Positions 25,101 through 38,207 of a DNA stretch of 64,000 bases are shown here, piece after piece; position 1 is the stretch's first letter, and every line of letters begins with the position of its first letter. Under the pieces are notes generated by a model. It was not told the origin of the DNA and ran no database searches. It saw only the letters and a list, made by a program, of their open reading frames with translations. The DNA comes from Rotaria macrura (lineage: Eukaryota; Rotifera; Eurotatoria; Philodinida; Philodinidae). The DNA lies in NCBI GenBank assembly GCA_900239685.1, contig OENT01000271.1, positions 80,694-144,693 of the forward strand, given 5' to 3'. The translations under genes were made by a program, and so were the position numbers.

Positions 25101-27516
25101 ATACTGTAAGTCATAGGATTTATGAAACGTCACGGAATTCTTTTCCATAGGTTATCATTTCCCAGGTTCATTACTCAATAGTACGTGTACTAAACGATTC
25201 CGTTTTAATACAAATATTGCAGCAGGTCTAGTTGTCAGCGAATAATCTCTTGTTTTTTATTGATTGAAAAAAATAACAGCGAGAAATTTTTAACGTAACT
25301 AAATGACATGAAATAGGGTTCTGTTATTAATAAAGAGTAAGCAAACAACGTCAATGTTCGATTTTGAAGTTTTTTTCTGAACAAAGTTCTAATTAAAGTT
25401 GAAACGAACAACGGAGATTACTGTAAATATTTCACTAGTCTCCAAAATTCTCATTAATCACACTACTTCTAAGCTTCTTACTTCCGCCGTTTTTCCTTCT
25501 TTAATATAGACAACGGACATCTTTTACATGCTTATTAATTGGTTGAACTCTATGAACACATATTCTTCAATGAAATATTTTTCTCATCTGAGAAAAAACA
25601 ACGTCCAACAATCAATCCGTGAATCCAATTTTCTATTTTTTCATTTCCAACTCGGACATAAAAATCTTGTGCTCGAATTTCAATCACTTTCTATGAAGAA
25701 AATAAATAAGAGAACAATATTTACCTTAACTGTAAGATTGTATGAGATTAAATAAACATTAATAATTATCTAGAGAAAAAAACTCTTCGAATCATCACGT
25801 AAAATTGCCAATGTATTGTATTTGACGTGTTGTTTCAGTAGCCGCTTTTTTCATCTGCTTATAGGTTCGAGAATAGTCGTGGTAAATATTAATGACGTCA
25901 ATTGTGCTATAAGAGATATTCTACTTGAACAGATGCATACATTATAAATTTACTCGATCTTAATTCGAGTAGAACATAGATGATTTCATTCATTTTGAAT
26001 GCGACGAGTGTTTTTATTTCTATATAGAATTATCGATGTAATTAGGCATTGTTCTTAATAAGTAAAGATGCCGAGGAATAGAATTCATATTCACTACACT
26101 TCACTCGAACGATTCCTTTTAATTTAAAAAGTTTCATAGATCCCATAACTCTATTCCTTAGTTCAATATGTTCTCGATCTATAAAGAATTCTCAACAATT
26201 CTGATAGTAACCAATTATAATACTACAAATTTAATTCATCTTTAGGTTATTGAATAAGATAAAATATTGAATTCATATGCGAACGATTCTCGAGTATGTA
26301 CCATGAATATTTTATATTGAAATAAAATTAAAAAACTAGGAAAGGCAATTGACAAGAAAGACTCAAGTGTTATATGCGCACTGGCTAAGTAGTATTGACT
26401 TCGTTTCTTGTTGTCGAAAAATAAAACTGAATTTTCTCGTTTATTGATATTTATAATTATAGCAATGACCAAAATAGCATATTGTGCGTTGTTATTGCAA
26501 TGTAAATTTGAATAATATTGATAATGGATATTAACGTATTACGAAAATATGAACTATAAATGAGCCACGTCTATTTTGATCATATGTGAATGTAATTTAT
26601 ACAATGCCTGGTAACAACTCATGCTTGTCAGACGATGCAACCATCTTAGGCACTTAAATAGAGGAGCGACGATAACTGCATAAAATATAAGGATTCTGAG
26701 AAAATAAAGTTTTTTTACGGTTAGTCATGATGTTCTGACTATGTAATTGATGATCATTTGACACGAAGAATATATGTAAACTAATTCATATGAGTCGACA
26801 TGTTATTGATGAAAGAATAGTTTTCTGGAAATATTGTTTTTCTTCTCAGTATCTTAATAGAAGAACGCTGGTGAGTTTAACATTTAGTTCAAAAACTGCT
26901 GTTACTGAATCCTAGAGATTATCTATAGGAAAGAAAATAGTTTCAAATATAAATATACGGAAATACTTTGTGACTTCAAACAGAGGTGTTTTTAGTTACT
27001 TCTTTTTGTTTCAGAAATATATTCTGCAATCTTTGTCTTTAGAAAAAGGAAAGCAAAAAGGAAATGTCAAATTGAATTATACCCATAGTACATGATCAAA
27101 CATATCTAAAATAAAGAGACATTCATATGAAGAGCTTCGATCGTATGTCGGAACTTTTAATCTCCGTTGACACTAATTCATGTAAATCGGTATCAATTGA
27201 TTCGAATGACCAAAGGATCGATATCGTCCGCAATCTTCATGATTAGAAAATGCTATATCAATAGTAAAAAGATATGCTCTGACGATCAGTTTTGTGTAGG
27301 AATAGGTATAATTTTATTTTTTGTTAAAAATTACGTTTAATAATTTTCTAGAAACCAATGTATCGTATGCATGAATAGATTTTTCATCGTTCTAGATGAT
27401 TACAGAAGTGATTATCAGGCTGTTCATGCATCATTAGCCATTCTTGAATAGATGACATCTATATTCGTTAACTATCGCATTAAAAATTTAATTTCATAGA
27501 TTAAAAAGCGTTACAA
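19172..27516. other. 8.3 kb gene desert
   Basis: No convincing gene on either strand. It is uniformly AT-rich and stop-dense. An AAT trinucleotide run lies at about 21346-21371 and an AT run near 23233-23247. The longest frame, 121 codons at 22823-23188 on the minus strand, is rich in Leu/Ile/Tyr and matches nothing I know. The region upstream of the GPCR presumably contains its promoter, but no motif is evident. Confidence 0.7.
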
Positions 27517-28269
27517 CTAAATGAAATCTGTCATAAATTCTTGATTAACCGTTGCAAAACTTTCTGCTGGCGATAAATTTTGTTTTTCAATACGCTTGAT
27601 ATCTAGTGATGATTCTGTATGTTCAGCTTGTCGTGCTCGATGTTCAAAATTTTGATGTAAAGCATGTATAGACACCTGACGATTTAAAATATCGAAACCA
27701 ATATAAGCTATTTCAAGCATACTTAGTACAACATAAGTAAAGAGATTTTCTCCACGTATTAACCGACTATCTTCATTACATTGTTTTATATTTATATAAT
27801 CACGTTCATAGATGATAAACATTAGTAATGTATGCAATGCTAATGTTAATAAAACTGATAATTGTATTGCACCATACCATGTTATACCTAATTCATTTTG
27901 TACTTTGACATTTTCCCATTTACGAAGTATAATAATAAATAACGCTAGATAACAAGCCACAATCATTGAAATAAATATTAAATGTATAACTTTGAGAAAT
28001 CTTAATTGTTTATGTTCATAAATACAATGATTTATTTTTAAAAAGCAAGAATAGATTTCTGATGATCGATTATAAATCATAGGTTTTTGATTATATGAAT
28101 TATAAATATGAATTTCAGGAGCATTAACATGAAGGCTATTAAAAACTAAAGCACCAGCTTCAACACAAAATAGTACGACAATAAACTTGGGATCCATTGT
28201 CTTTGGTGGAACTGTTGGAATGTTATGAGAGCTTCGCTTGAAATATGATAATGGTCTATGAAGTTCCAT
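27517..28269 (-). CDS. Four-transmembrane protein of unknown function
   Basis: Intronless 250-codon frame. Four hydrophobic segments: about residues 27-45 (KFIVVLFCVEAGALVFNSL), 94-117 (VIHLIFISMIVACYLALFI), 130-152 (AIQLSVLLTLALHTLLMFII) and 175-193 (LFTYVVLSMLEIAYIGFDIL). A loop of about 45 residues with Cys and one possible N-glycosylation site (NRSS) lies between the first two, and an acidic/polar tail ends the protein. The layout resembles small tetraspan membrane proteins, but no tetraspanin CCG motif is present and I cannot assign a family. The start follows TTTTAG by 10 bases. Codon use is like that of neighbouring genes, so I consider it real. Confidence 0.7.
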   Translation of the reverse strand: MELHRPLSYFKRSSHNIPTVPPKTMDPKFIVVLFCVEAGALVFNSLHVNAPEIHIYNSYNQKPMIYNRSSEIYSCFLKINHCIYEHKQLRFLKVIHLIFISMIVACYLALFIIILRKWENVKVQNELGITWYGAIQLSVLLTLALHTLLMFIIYERDYINIKQCNEDSRLIRGENLFTYVVLSMLEIAYIGFDILNRQVSIHALHQNFEHRARQAEHTESSLDIKRIEKQNLSPAESFATVNQEFMTDFI

Positions 28270-28279
28270 AGATTATAAT

Positions 28280-31206
28280 CTAAAATGAATTCATTCATAC
28301 AATTATTGTTTCATTCATTTCAATGGACATGATCAATGAAGAATTCAATTTAGAAAACTTACACTCACAATTCATTTTATGACTTACTCTTCTATTTGCA
28401 TTAAATGCGTCAGTGACAACGCGTCGAATCTAATAGACGACAATTAATGTGATAACATGGTTTTTTCTATTTGATGAGAATGTATGAATAAGGTTTACAA
28501 TTAATATATATATATAGGATCGTTTATTGCTCTTCTTATCTATCAAGCATGTAGTCTATGGAAAGCATAAACGATATAAAGTTTTCTTTCGTAATAGCAA
28601 AACGGTGTTGTCGCAAAAAGCTCTTCTTTTCGAATACATTTACTACACCTTCTGATGTTTGAAGAAAATACAAATTGTTGATTACTATGTCTGACAACAC
28701 GAACACTTCATGTTGAGTTTTATGACTTTGATTCATAAATGCAACACTACAATAGAAATCCTCGAAAATTAAAAGACTGCATTATCTATGTATCAACAGA
28801 AACATTGTACAAAGAAATAGAATCTTTGCCGTCATTACTTTATCGATTTCGATGTTGACGTAGGAGTGACATATTTTTTCAAACATAATTACTAAATAAT
28901 AATAGGTATGCATTTTAATATCAATAGAATATGACTAGTAGATTCTATTTAATTATTGTACTTACCCGAGTTCATATTTATCGTTGCTTATGACGCATGA
29001 CATAATCAGAGAGCAAACTTTTACAACTCATCAAATAGATTTTTGTCTATCATTAATTCCAGTATTTCCTCATGATATTCATCGATAGATGTTTAGTTCT
29101 TAGTAAATTTTCTTTCTCATTTTCGAAATTGTAAATTGACCAAGTGACATTCACTGACAATTTAATATATTAGCAAATATTCTAATAAAAATTTCAAAGG
29201 ACGAAAGAATACAGCTTCTGATGAACTTGACAGTAATAAATAGAAATACTATTGTAGTTGTTACAATAGATTTAAGCGAAGCGGAATTGTATTTATTTTA
29301 TTATCATCGGATGAGAACCAGTCTCCATCTACACGTATGTGAAGCCTATGTTCACTGTTCGATTAGGTTTATTCAATTTATTTTAAGATAGATATAATGA
29401 ATATTGGAATTTTATTTTACTTGAGAAGTCGATCAAAGCAATTTTTTTTCTATAGTGAAAATTCTGTCGGCATTTTTTTTATGTCGAAAATGGAAATATC
29501 ATGATCAATAATGAACAATCAACATTGACACAAATCATCTGTAATATTAAGTATAGATCAATAAAAGCAAAGAGAAAACATATTAAGATTTTCCCCCGAG
29601 AAATTAGTCCATGTTTTTTGTGCTTAACACCGACGCAAGAATTCATTTTACATTTCTCACAAGAAGTTCATTCAGTGAAAAACGTACTTTTAATAGTGAA
29701 TACATTTTTATATGAAGAGAAATAAAAGGAAACGATAATGGAGTTTCGGTTCGTCACTGAAATTTTATTTAACAGTTTATCATTTCTATCGATAGTATCA
29801 TCGCATACTAGTGAGTGGCACGTCGACAGAAGGATAATATAACTCGGCGGAATTGATATTTGTTGAATGACCAGAAAGAATCATCAAAAAAAGATTACTT
29901 GCGAGCATTATTCATTCGTTGACAAGAACAGTTCAGGAAAAAGCATGGACGAAAAAGACAAATCTGTTCATTGTGATAATTGATATACATCAGTCATACA
30001 ATTCTATGTCTACATGTTTATCTTGAGTTTTTTAAAATGTTTTTTTTTCCTACTAGAAAAAATTTGATCAGATGTGTTGACATAGTTATTGGAATTGATT
30101 TATTGTATTTATAGCATGTCTTTTATACGAATATTGTAGTTCACATCCAGGTAATGGAAAAACTTTCGTATAGTTTGTGTTCTAGAAATTAGGGTTATCG
30201 AGTGAAGGTATCTAGCGGAATGCAAAGCATGTTGAAGAAAACCATTCTATGACATGTTATGACCTTGATTCTTGATAATCAATGAGAAAACATATGCTTG
30301 ATCTATATTATATTGGCTCTATTTCGTAACATAGTAGATCTTCAAGTAAGACAATGAGATTCGGAGCACTGATTCTATCTAAACAAATAACCAGCTGTCT
30401 TTCAAACTTTTTCTGCTTGAATTAGATCGATATGTATGTTGAGGTCGATAGAAAGTCATTCGTCAAGTACAACTCTATAACACATACATATAGCATATTT
30501 ATTTTCGATTGGACAGTTGTTTTTTTCTTTCAGCTTGTTTTCTTTAAATATGTATTCCTTCGACAGGTCGCTAAAACAAGAAACACCTTGCAAACGAAAA
30601 TTAAAAAAACACACTAATAAAACTCGTTACTCATATATCAATCCTAAACATCATTCACATGAAATATTACAATGAGAGTGATTGGATATTATTTTGCATT
30701 AATAAATAAATATCAATGTTTCTAGAAAATATTAAAATACCAGTTAAATTTGTTCATATGTCTACAGGATGTTAAATTATATGTATATATAAGCCAAGGA
30801 CAAAGTAAAAATTACAAGTATACGGTGATTAGGTCATTCATTGAAATCACAGCTTAATAATCTTTAAAATGAAAGATTACATACGCAGGCATCCGCCGAA
30901 CTCTTCGATAATAAGAAATCTTTTTGTCGAATGATATACTTTTCTGAGGTTTTAGTAAGACACAGTCGCTTGATGAAAATCTATGTTTATTTTAGGAGTA
31001 AGATCAATCATGCATTTTTAAGTGAAAAGAATAACATCGATCTCGTATCTAATCATATCTTTTATTTTACTCGCAGTTAAATAGGATGACTAGCTGTTTA
31101 CAAAAAAAAAAGAATGAATGAATATTATACAAAATTAAAGCAATAAGAAAAAAAAGAAAAAAATTTCGTTTTTTTTAGTTTTATTAGTATGACTTTTTAC
31201 TAGTAG
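28280..31206. other. Intergenic, 2.9 kb
   Basis: AT-rich sequence between the four-TM gene and the CH-domain gene. Short frames here show no recognisable motif. No repeats beyond short homopolymers. Confidence 0.75.
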
Positions 31207-32019
<813 letters not shown>

Positions 32020-32039
32020 TATGCTGTGTATTCAAACTA

Positions 32040-33023
32040 AAATCAAGAAACTTGTTTAAAAATAGAATGTATATGCGTCTTAATCAATGTACTCGAACAT
32101 GCAGACGTGCACTTTGTGTTGATGATGAGATTTGAAACGAACACGTGCGAAATCGATTTGTTTTCATTTCTTTTTTTCGTCTTCTCGTTTCAATGGAACT
32201 CACTCATTTTTTTTAATGTATTCTACATGTCATGTAAGGAAGCAAAGAACGACACAGACAATTTGCACTCCACCTAAACAAATTATGAATCTTGAATTAT
32301 CGAATAAAACAACAAAAAGAACTTTACACTAGACAATGTTTACACAAGGAATTCGAAAACATGTCATTATATCGATGAAGGGTATCTGTGACATATAATT
32401 CTTCACTGAATCGAATGTGACACTATAGTATTTTTTTTATTATTACTTTCTCTGTATTCAAAAGAAACAATGACAATCATGAATATGATGAAGTATTGTT
32501 GATCTCGTTTTTAATTATACTTCTGTGTCAAGTAGAAATCAAGACCTACCAAAATATGAATAAACTACTGTAACGATTTGAAGCGTTGTCTTGATATTGT
32601 TGAGACAAATCAATTTCTAAATGTTTCACGTAATATTATCAATGAATATGTTACACGAACAGTGCAAAAGTGACGACACTTGGCAATCTTTGTCACTAGT
32701 TGTCCTTATTCTTTTCTATTTATAACAATGACGGAGATAACGGATGATATCGAACAAATGTTGAGGAGAGAAAAAAAATGTAGGAGTATGCGCCTTATTT
32801 CCTCTGCTTACTCTAGCTATATCAACGAGAAAACAACAAAATAGTACATATAAGACAGATTGATATGGATAAAAAGAAACGATGGTATGTTCTTCTCGAC
32901 GAAGATATTAACCCAAAGAAAAGAAAAAGAAATCTACGCATTATTCATTCTTCTGTACTGAAGGCAACCTACCAGCAAGGACAGAAAACAGCATGTATAC
33001 ATTTCTAAATAAGGAAATCCATG

Positions 33024-33055
<32 letters not shown>

Positions 33056-33669
33056 GGCATCTACATCATCGTTGGAACGCTCCATAATGGATCTAGTGAT
33101 TACGCAAAATCAACAACACCATTCTGTATCTTTCTCATAGAACGATGTCAATTCCTGACTAGAGATTGATCGTTCTCATTCGTCATAGATAAATAGTAAC
33201 ATAGACCATGATTTGTTTAGTTGAGATGAAAAAATTACTGATATTTCTTAAACCCATATTCATTCACGTAGAAAAGAAATATTTGTCTGCATTGAAGAAA
33301 GTAACATTGTAGACAAATAAATACATAAATGTTATAGAGAAAGCTATTATTTTCGTATGTTCCCATTTCACTGCTTAATTAGTCATTGTAATTATTTATG
33401 TATATACATAAAGACGCTGAAAAAAAAAATAACATAATCAATTAGTCGATGGCACAAAATTTTTGAAAAGCCGATAATGACAGTCAAAAGTTGAACATAA
33501 AAAACTATAATTATAATGATAGTTATGAGAAAATGAACAGAAAAAGAAAAGTATATAACTGGGATCAAGTCATTAAAATGAGAATGAAAACAATATATAT
33601 GTATGTACTGAGTCGGCAGTAAGAAAGAATAGAGAACTTTGATATATGTGTTTCTTTGTCGCTCTTCGT
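32040..33669. other. Intergenic, 1.6 kb, with an AT microsatellite
   Basis: Between the CH-domain gene and SMIM14. Contains an AT dinucleotide run of about 30 bp at 33022-33056, otherwise AT-rich sequence with no gene seen. Confidence 0.8.
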
Positions 33670-34197
33670 CTAATATACTTCGGGTCCTGGTGGATCCTGG
33701 TTGTCACGATGTGGACCCTAACATAAGAAAGATGAAATTCAATATTAATCAAGAACTATGTGTCGGGTGGTAGTTACGTCGTTATTGGGCTTGTCTGTGC
33801 GATCACGATTGTTTTGAAGTGTACGTGGACGAAAGATGAAAAGCAAAAAAGCAATAGCCAACCAAATACCTATCATTAAATACATATTAGTCACTCCTGT
33901 CTCAGCACCGTCTGTATTTGGTTGGCCAGGTACTATAAAGAAAAAAGCTTTTGATACATGTATACATTTTTAAAATCTTACATGGACCGGTAAAACATTC
34001 TGTATCAGTACAAGTTGTTTGAGCATTACGAAGCATATTGGTCAAACGATTCATCGCATGTTCATGATTCATCTGCAACATATTCTAATTCACAGATAGT
34101 GACAAAACTAGAATTCGTTTGAAATTCATCTTACGATGCATTCACATGGATCGAAGCCGCCACTACCACCATTTGGATTACCACCAGCGCCATCCAT
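33670..34197 (-). CDS. SMIM14: Small integral membrane protein 14
   Basis: Four exons, 34197-34135, 34072-33982, 33932-33778 and 33717-33670; 118 residues (human about 99). Recognised by FDPCEC, NHEHAMNRLTNMLRNAQ and TCTDTEC near the N-terminus, one membrane segment (YLMIGIWLAIAFLLFIFRP) in the middle, and a Pro-rich tail containing QDPPGP. In animals SMIM14 is a small ER membrane protein of poorly known function. The N-terminus has an extra Gly/Asn-rich stretch before FDPCEC. The ATG lies 3 bases after CATAG. Introns are 60-62 bp except the first-to-second interval of the same order. Confidence 0.93.
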
Positions 34198-34202
34198 TAC
34201 CT

Positions 34203-36850
34203 ATGATGTAAACTTTTGATTTCTGTCAACTTAACGTAGACGTTTACACTTACTCAAATAGGTTTTAAAGAAGTAAGGGAAAATATAAGTGTAGCTTATT
34301 GTAGGTGTGAGAACTAGGAGGATTGGAATGAAAACAAAAATGGTTTTAAGCGAAAAATAAAACTAATTTTGTTGCTTCATGATCGAGGAAATCTAAAAGA
34401 AAAAGAAAATTCGATAATGCTCGATTACGATTATTGTATCAAATAGTGGTGAAAAAAAATGATTGTATGCTTTCGTGTCTCATGATTATTTTGAGTGCGG
34501 ATCATGTCACATAACTGGAAAATAAATAAATAGATGTTTTTTTTCTAAAATGACATTCATTCACCAATCAATTGGAGTCAAGACTTATATATAGATAGAT
34601 TCTTTTGGTCATATACAGAGTCTAATAATGGTTTTACTAGATAGATAGCGCCACATATCAGATAGTGTAGAAAACCTGTGAACTATTTTCTCGCTCCAAC
34701 CTCAGTGACACATTGCTGACTAGTGAGTATTTCTTTAAAGATTCTGATGACCTATGAAGAGCATATCTTTGAGATATTCGAGTGAACAACGATGCAATAG
34801 CATAAATAAGGGAATCTTCTAACTTTTAGCGAATATGTATTAAAGTTTATGTCAGCTAGTAACTGGTGACAAATAAGTGGCAATGACATTTTATATTATT
34901 GCATTTGTAGTAGAAGGCTGAATTTTCACTGTTTACTTAGATCTATATCCAAGCGAAGTGTTTGATTTCAAACGTTTCAGGCCTTTAGATTAAAATGAGA
35001 TGCTAAAATATGTTCATAAGATTATGATGTATGAATTTTGAGAGTTGAGTCGTGATGATATTCATCTACCAATGATCAAGAGAACTGTAATGAGAGAATT
35101 CTGTCTTCAAAAGATTAGACGGATTTAGAAAAAAATGATATGGATAGTTAATCGTTGACAATACGTGCCAATATTTCTTTACGTTAACCTTCTTTGGAAT
35201 CATAAACATTTAAAGAATGAAATAGAAACATTTCTTAAATTCGACATTCTGCCATTATTAATAGATTAAATATTCGTCGCATACAGTTTTGATCTCAACT
35301 TTTTCAATTAAGTTGAAAAATCAACAGATGTACAGATCGAGTATTCGAACAATCTGCTATTATACTTTCTTGTGTTAAAATCTGTATTAAAATTACGAAA
35401 CATTCATTTTCTATGGTGTTATGTTTGTACAGTAGAGATCGTCTATTTTCGATACATATCTGTTGGATTATTTTATACAAGTTTCTGATGAATGTCGTTG
35501 ATTTCATGAAAATAGATAATCGTTCTCTGCATCCCATCGATGTGTATGTAATAGAACAATGATCATCATAGCGTTTATTATTGTCTTCTTTCTCCTCGTA
35601 CACCATTCATTAATCATTTTCATAGCTCAACTTTCTTCAGTAAGTAACAAATGTAATCTAATGGACAGAAAATTAGATGTTTTTTTTTCTGTTTGATTCG
35701 GTTTCAGCATTGCCTAACTGAACAAGGCTTTGACATTGTTGGACAATCAAATGTCTACAGCTAAGTAATGCAATAGTATATCCTATGGTATAATAAAAGT
35801 TTTTGATTAATATGTTGGATGACTATCGAATATTTTTAAATCGGTGAGATTTCTAATATTGATAGTGTCATATAACTACATTATTACAAAAGTGAATAAA
35901 CACTTTCAAAATTTATGCTCTCTTCATTACGATATAGTCTTGAGATTAATCCTTTGCATTCAAGTGACACAACTATGAAGTAGTATACGATCACTCCCTC
36001 CCTTGAGAAAAAAAAACTGTTTTCCATAATTGACAACAATGCTAAGTTCATTAGAAGCAAAGTGATATTGAAAAATGTATACATACTTGAATAGGAAAAA
36101 ATCTAGTGACAGTTCTCCATGATTCAAGAACTTTATAAATATTTGAGACGACTCGAAATCGTTGTATTGACTCCAAGGTGATGTTTGAGGTTGTAGGACA
36201 TTTCTTTGATAAAAGAAAATGACAAACCTTATTAAATATAACTTTTTACTGGCTGCCTGAACCGTTCGATCTGAAATTGGTAATGCAGACCTTTGTTTTA
36301 TTTCTTTGTTACATTTTGAAAATATAAACTTTGTAAATGACGAATTTTCTGAGAAAAGTATTTATTTCATTGATTTAATGATCTCTTCGTGAAATTCAAA
36401 CTCAGCCATTTTTCATCTTTTCGAATTTTTGTTTTTCTCTGGTCGTCAACGTCAAACTTCGACTTCAATTCATGTGTCAACAGTTTATTTTATTGAAAAT
36501 AAAACAGGCAATTGTCAACGGAATGAACTGATCAAATAAGTGTTTCGATGGTGAAAAAGAAAGAATTTAAAAACTAAAAACAATGCATGGTGTTTATTTT
36601 GCTTATAGAGAGTGTATATAGATATAGATATAAGACAAACAACACTACTGAAAAGTTTGATAGATTTGCTGATGATTTGCATTGAAAATGAGCAAGATAA
36701 ATCAGGTGCAAAAAACCCGACTTTTTCAATATTTAAAATTATAAGAAACGTATGAAAAAAATTCATTTCTTAAATAGAAGTTAAACTATTTGTCAATTAA
36801 TATACATATTAACAAAAAAAAAATTGTACAATGTATGAATTTAGAAACGT
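34203..36850. other. Intergenic, 2.6 kb
   Basis: AT-rich, no convincing gene. A 100-codon frame at 35304-35606 (minus) matches no family and lacks splice context. Confidence 0.7.
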
Positions 36851-37806
36851 TTAATTCGATAGAGACAAAAACGGTTTCACACTATCTGTTCTTTGTTTTT
36901 TCATAACTGATATACGTTCGTCATCATTGTTCTGTTCAGTACTGGTTTCTTGTGTTTTTGTTGCAAAATATTCTGCTTGACAAAATGTTGACCGATCTTG
37001 TTTAATTAGAAAATTCATATTAGATGTTAGAATAGTCTGACAAAATCGTGTTTGACAACGATTAACATTAGCTATTAAAATAAGATCAAGTTCAAAAGCA
37101 TTGCCTGTATTTGTCGATTTAGTTGATTGTTCAATAGAATTATTCATCGAATCAAGTATGTACTCATCAATATACAAACGAGATTCATCTTCATCATTAC
37201 TGATAACCATCAAACATTCACTATCTGTCATGTTGAAATGAAGAAACGCGCCTGGAAATATTCACAAATATCTTTATTCGTAAGAGAGAAAAACAAAACT
37301 AGACAAAAGCATCCGATAGTTCATCCGTGATGAGATCGACGTCTAATACTGAATTTCCAGAATTTAGGGCTTTTGTATTCGGTGGAATTTTGAATATCAT
37401 TCGAAAAGAGTACGCCTTCATCCAATGTAACAAAATATGAATCACCTTCTTTCCAGCGATGACCCGTTGTACGAAAAATAATTTGTGGCGGAGCATTATA
37501 GTAGAGTATTGACGATGATGTTGAACAATCAATTTCATATTCACTATGTGATGTATGTGAATTAAAAAAACGAATCTTTGCAGGAAAATTTGGTTTATTA
37601 ACAAGTGCAGCGCCTTACAAAGCAAAAAACGTATATGTCATAGAACAGATCAATCAATTAGAATTCATGGACAACATACTTTTAGCGACCCAATAATCGT
37701 CATGACTTTCAATAATACCTTGAACATGTTTTTCTGTTATCCGCATCGCATGTATAAAAGTATACATGAATGTCAAAGAAAAAAATACATGCAAAGCATT
37801 CATCAT
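36851..37806 (-). CDS. Secreted protein of unknown family
   Basis: Three exons, 37806-37680, 37613-37350 and 37251-36851, give 263 residues. The N-terminus is a typical signal peptide (NALHVFFSLTFMYTFIHA). The body has an Ig/cadherin-like beta pattern: FPAKIRFFNSHTSHSEYEID, then PPQIIFRTTGHRWKEGDSYF with VTLDEGVLFS and PKFWKFS, next HFNMTDSECLMVISNDED. The TTGHRWKEGDSYFVTLDEGV stretch resembles segments of large metazoan extracellular proteins, but I cannot name a family. The tail is polar. The two internal introns are 66 and 98 bp. The ATG lies 2 bases after GAGCAG. Coding in the first two exons is strong; the last exon is supported by phase and acceptor TTCCAG. Confidence 0.7.
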
Positions 37807-38207
37807 TGCTGCTCAAAGATTGACAAAATATTCAACGACAAAAATGACAAAAAGTAAAAGCAACGTTGATTTAAACGAATTTCGTTCTGACAATATAATT
37901 CTGAATTTATCAAGTGAAATGTTAAGTAAATATTCTTTAAAAATTTTCTTTTTTCGTTAATTTTAATGTAAATATGTTTATTCACTTAATACGAATGTAT
38001 GCATACATTATAGAAGTAAAGAATGGAAAGAAATCAATTGAAACAATCGGAATTTGATGTAAACGATAATCTAAAAACTATTAGCGGACATGGACCCTAG
38101 CATTTGAAGTTTGATAGCCGAGTATAGTGTTGGAAACTGAATACGGTCGAGATGATACACGACTTTCAAGTTTTTTATTGTTCCTTTTGTCAAAAAAAAA
38201 TTGATAT
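37807..38207. other. Intergenic, 0.4 kb
   Basis: 3' flank of the MATH-like/BTB gene and 5' flank of the secreted-protein gene on the same strand. AT-rich; nothing recognised. Confidence 0.8.

Noticed and set aside
35304-35606. 100-codon minus-strand frame
   Set aside because: No family similarity, no membrane or repeat feature, and no splice context.
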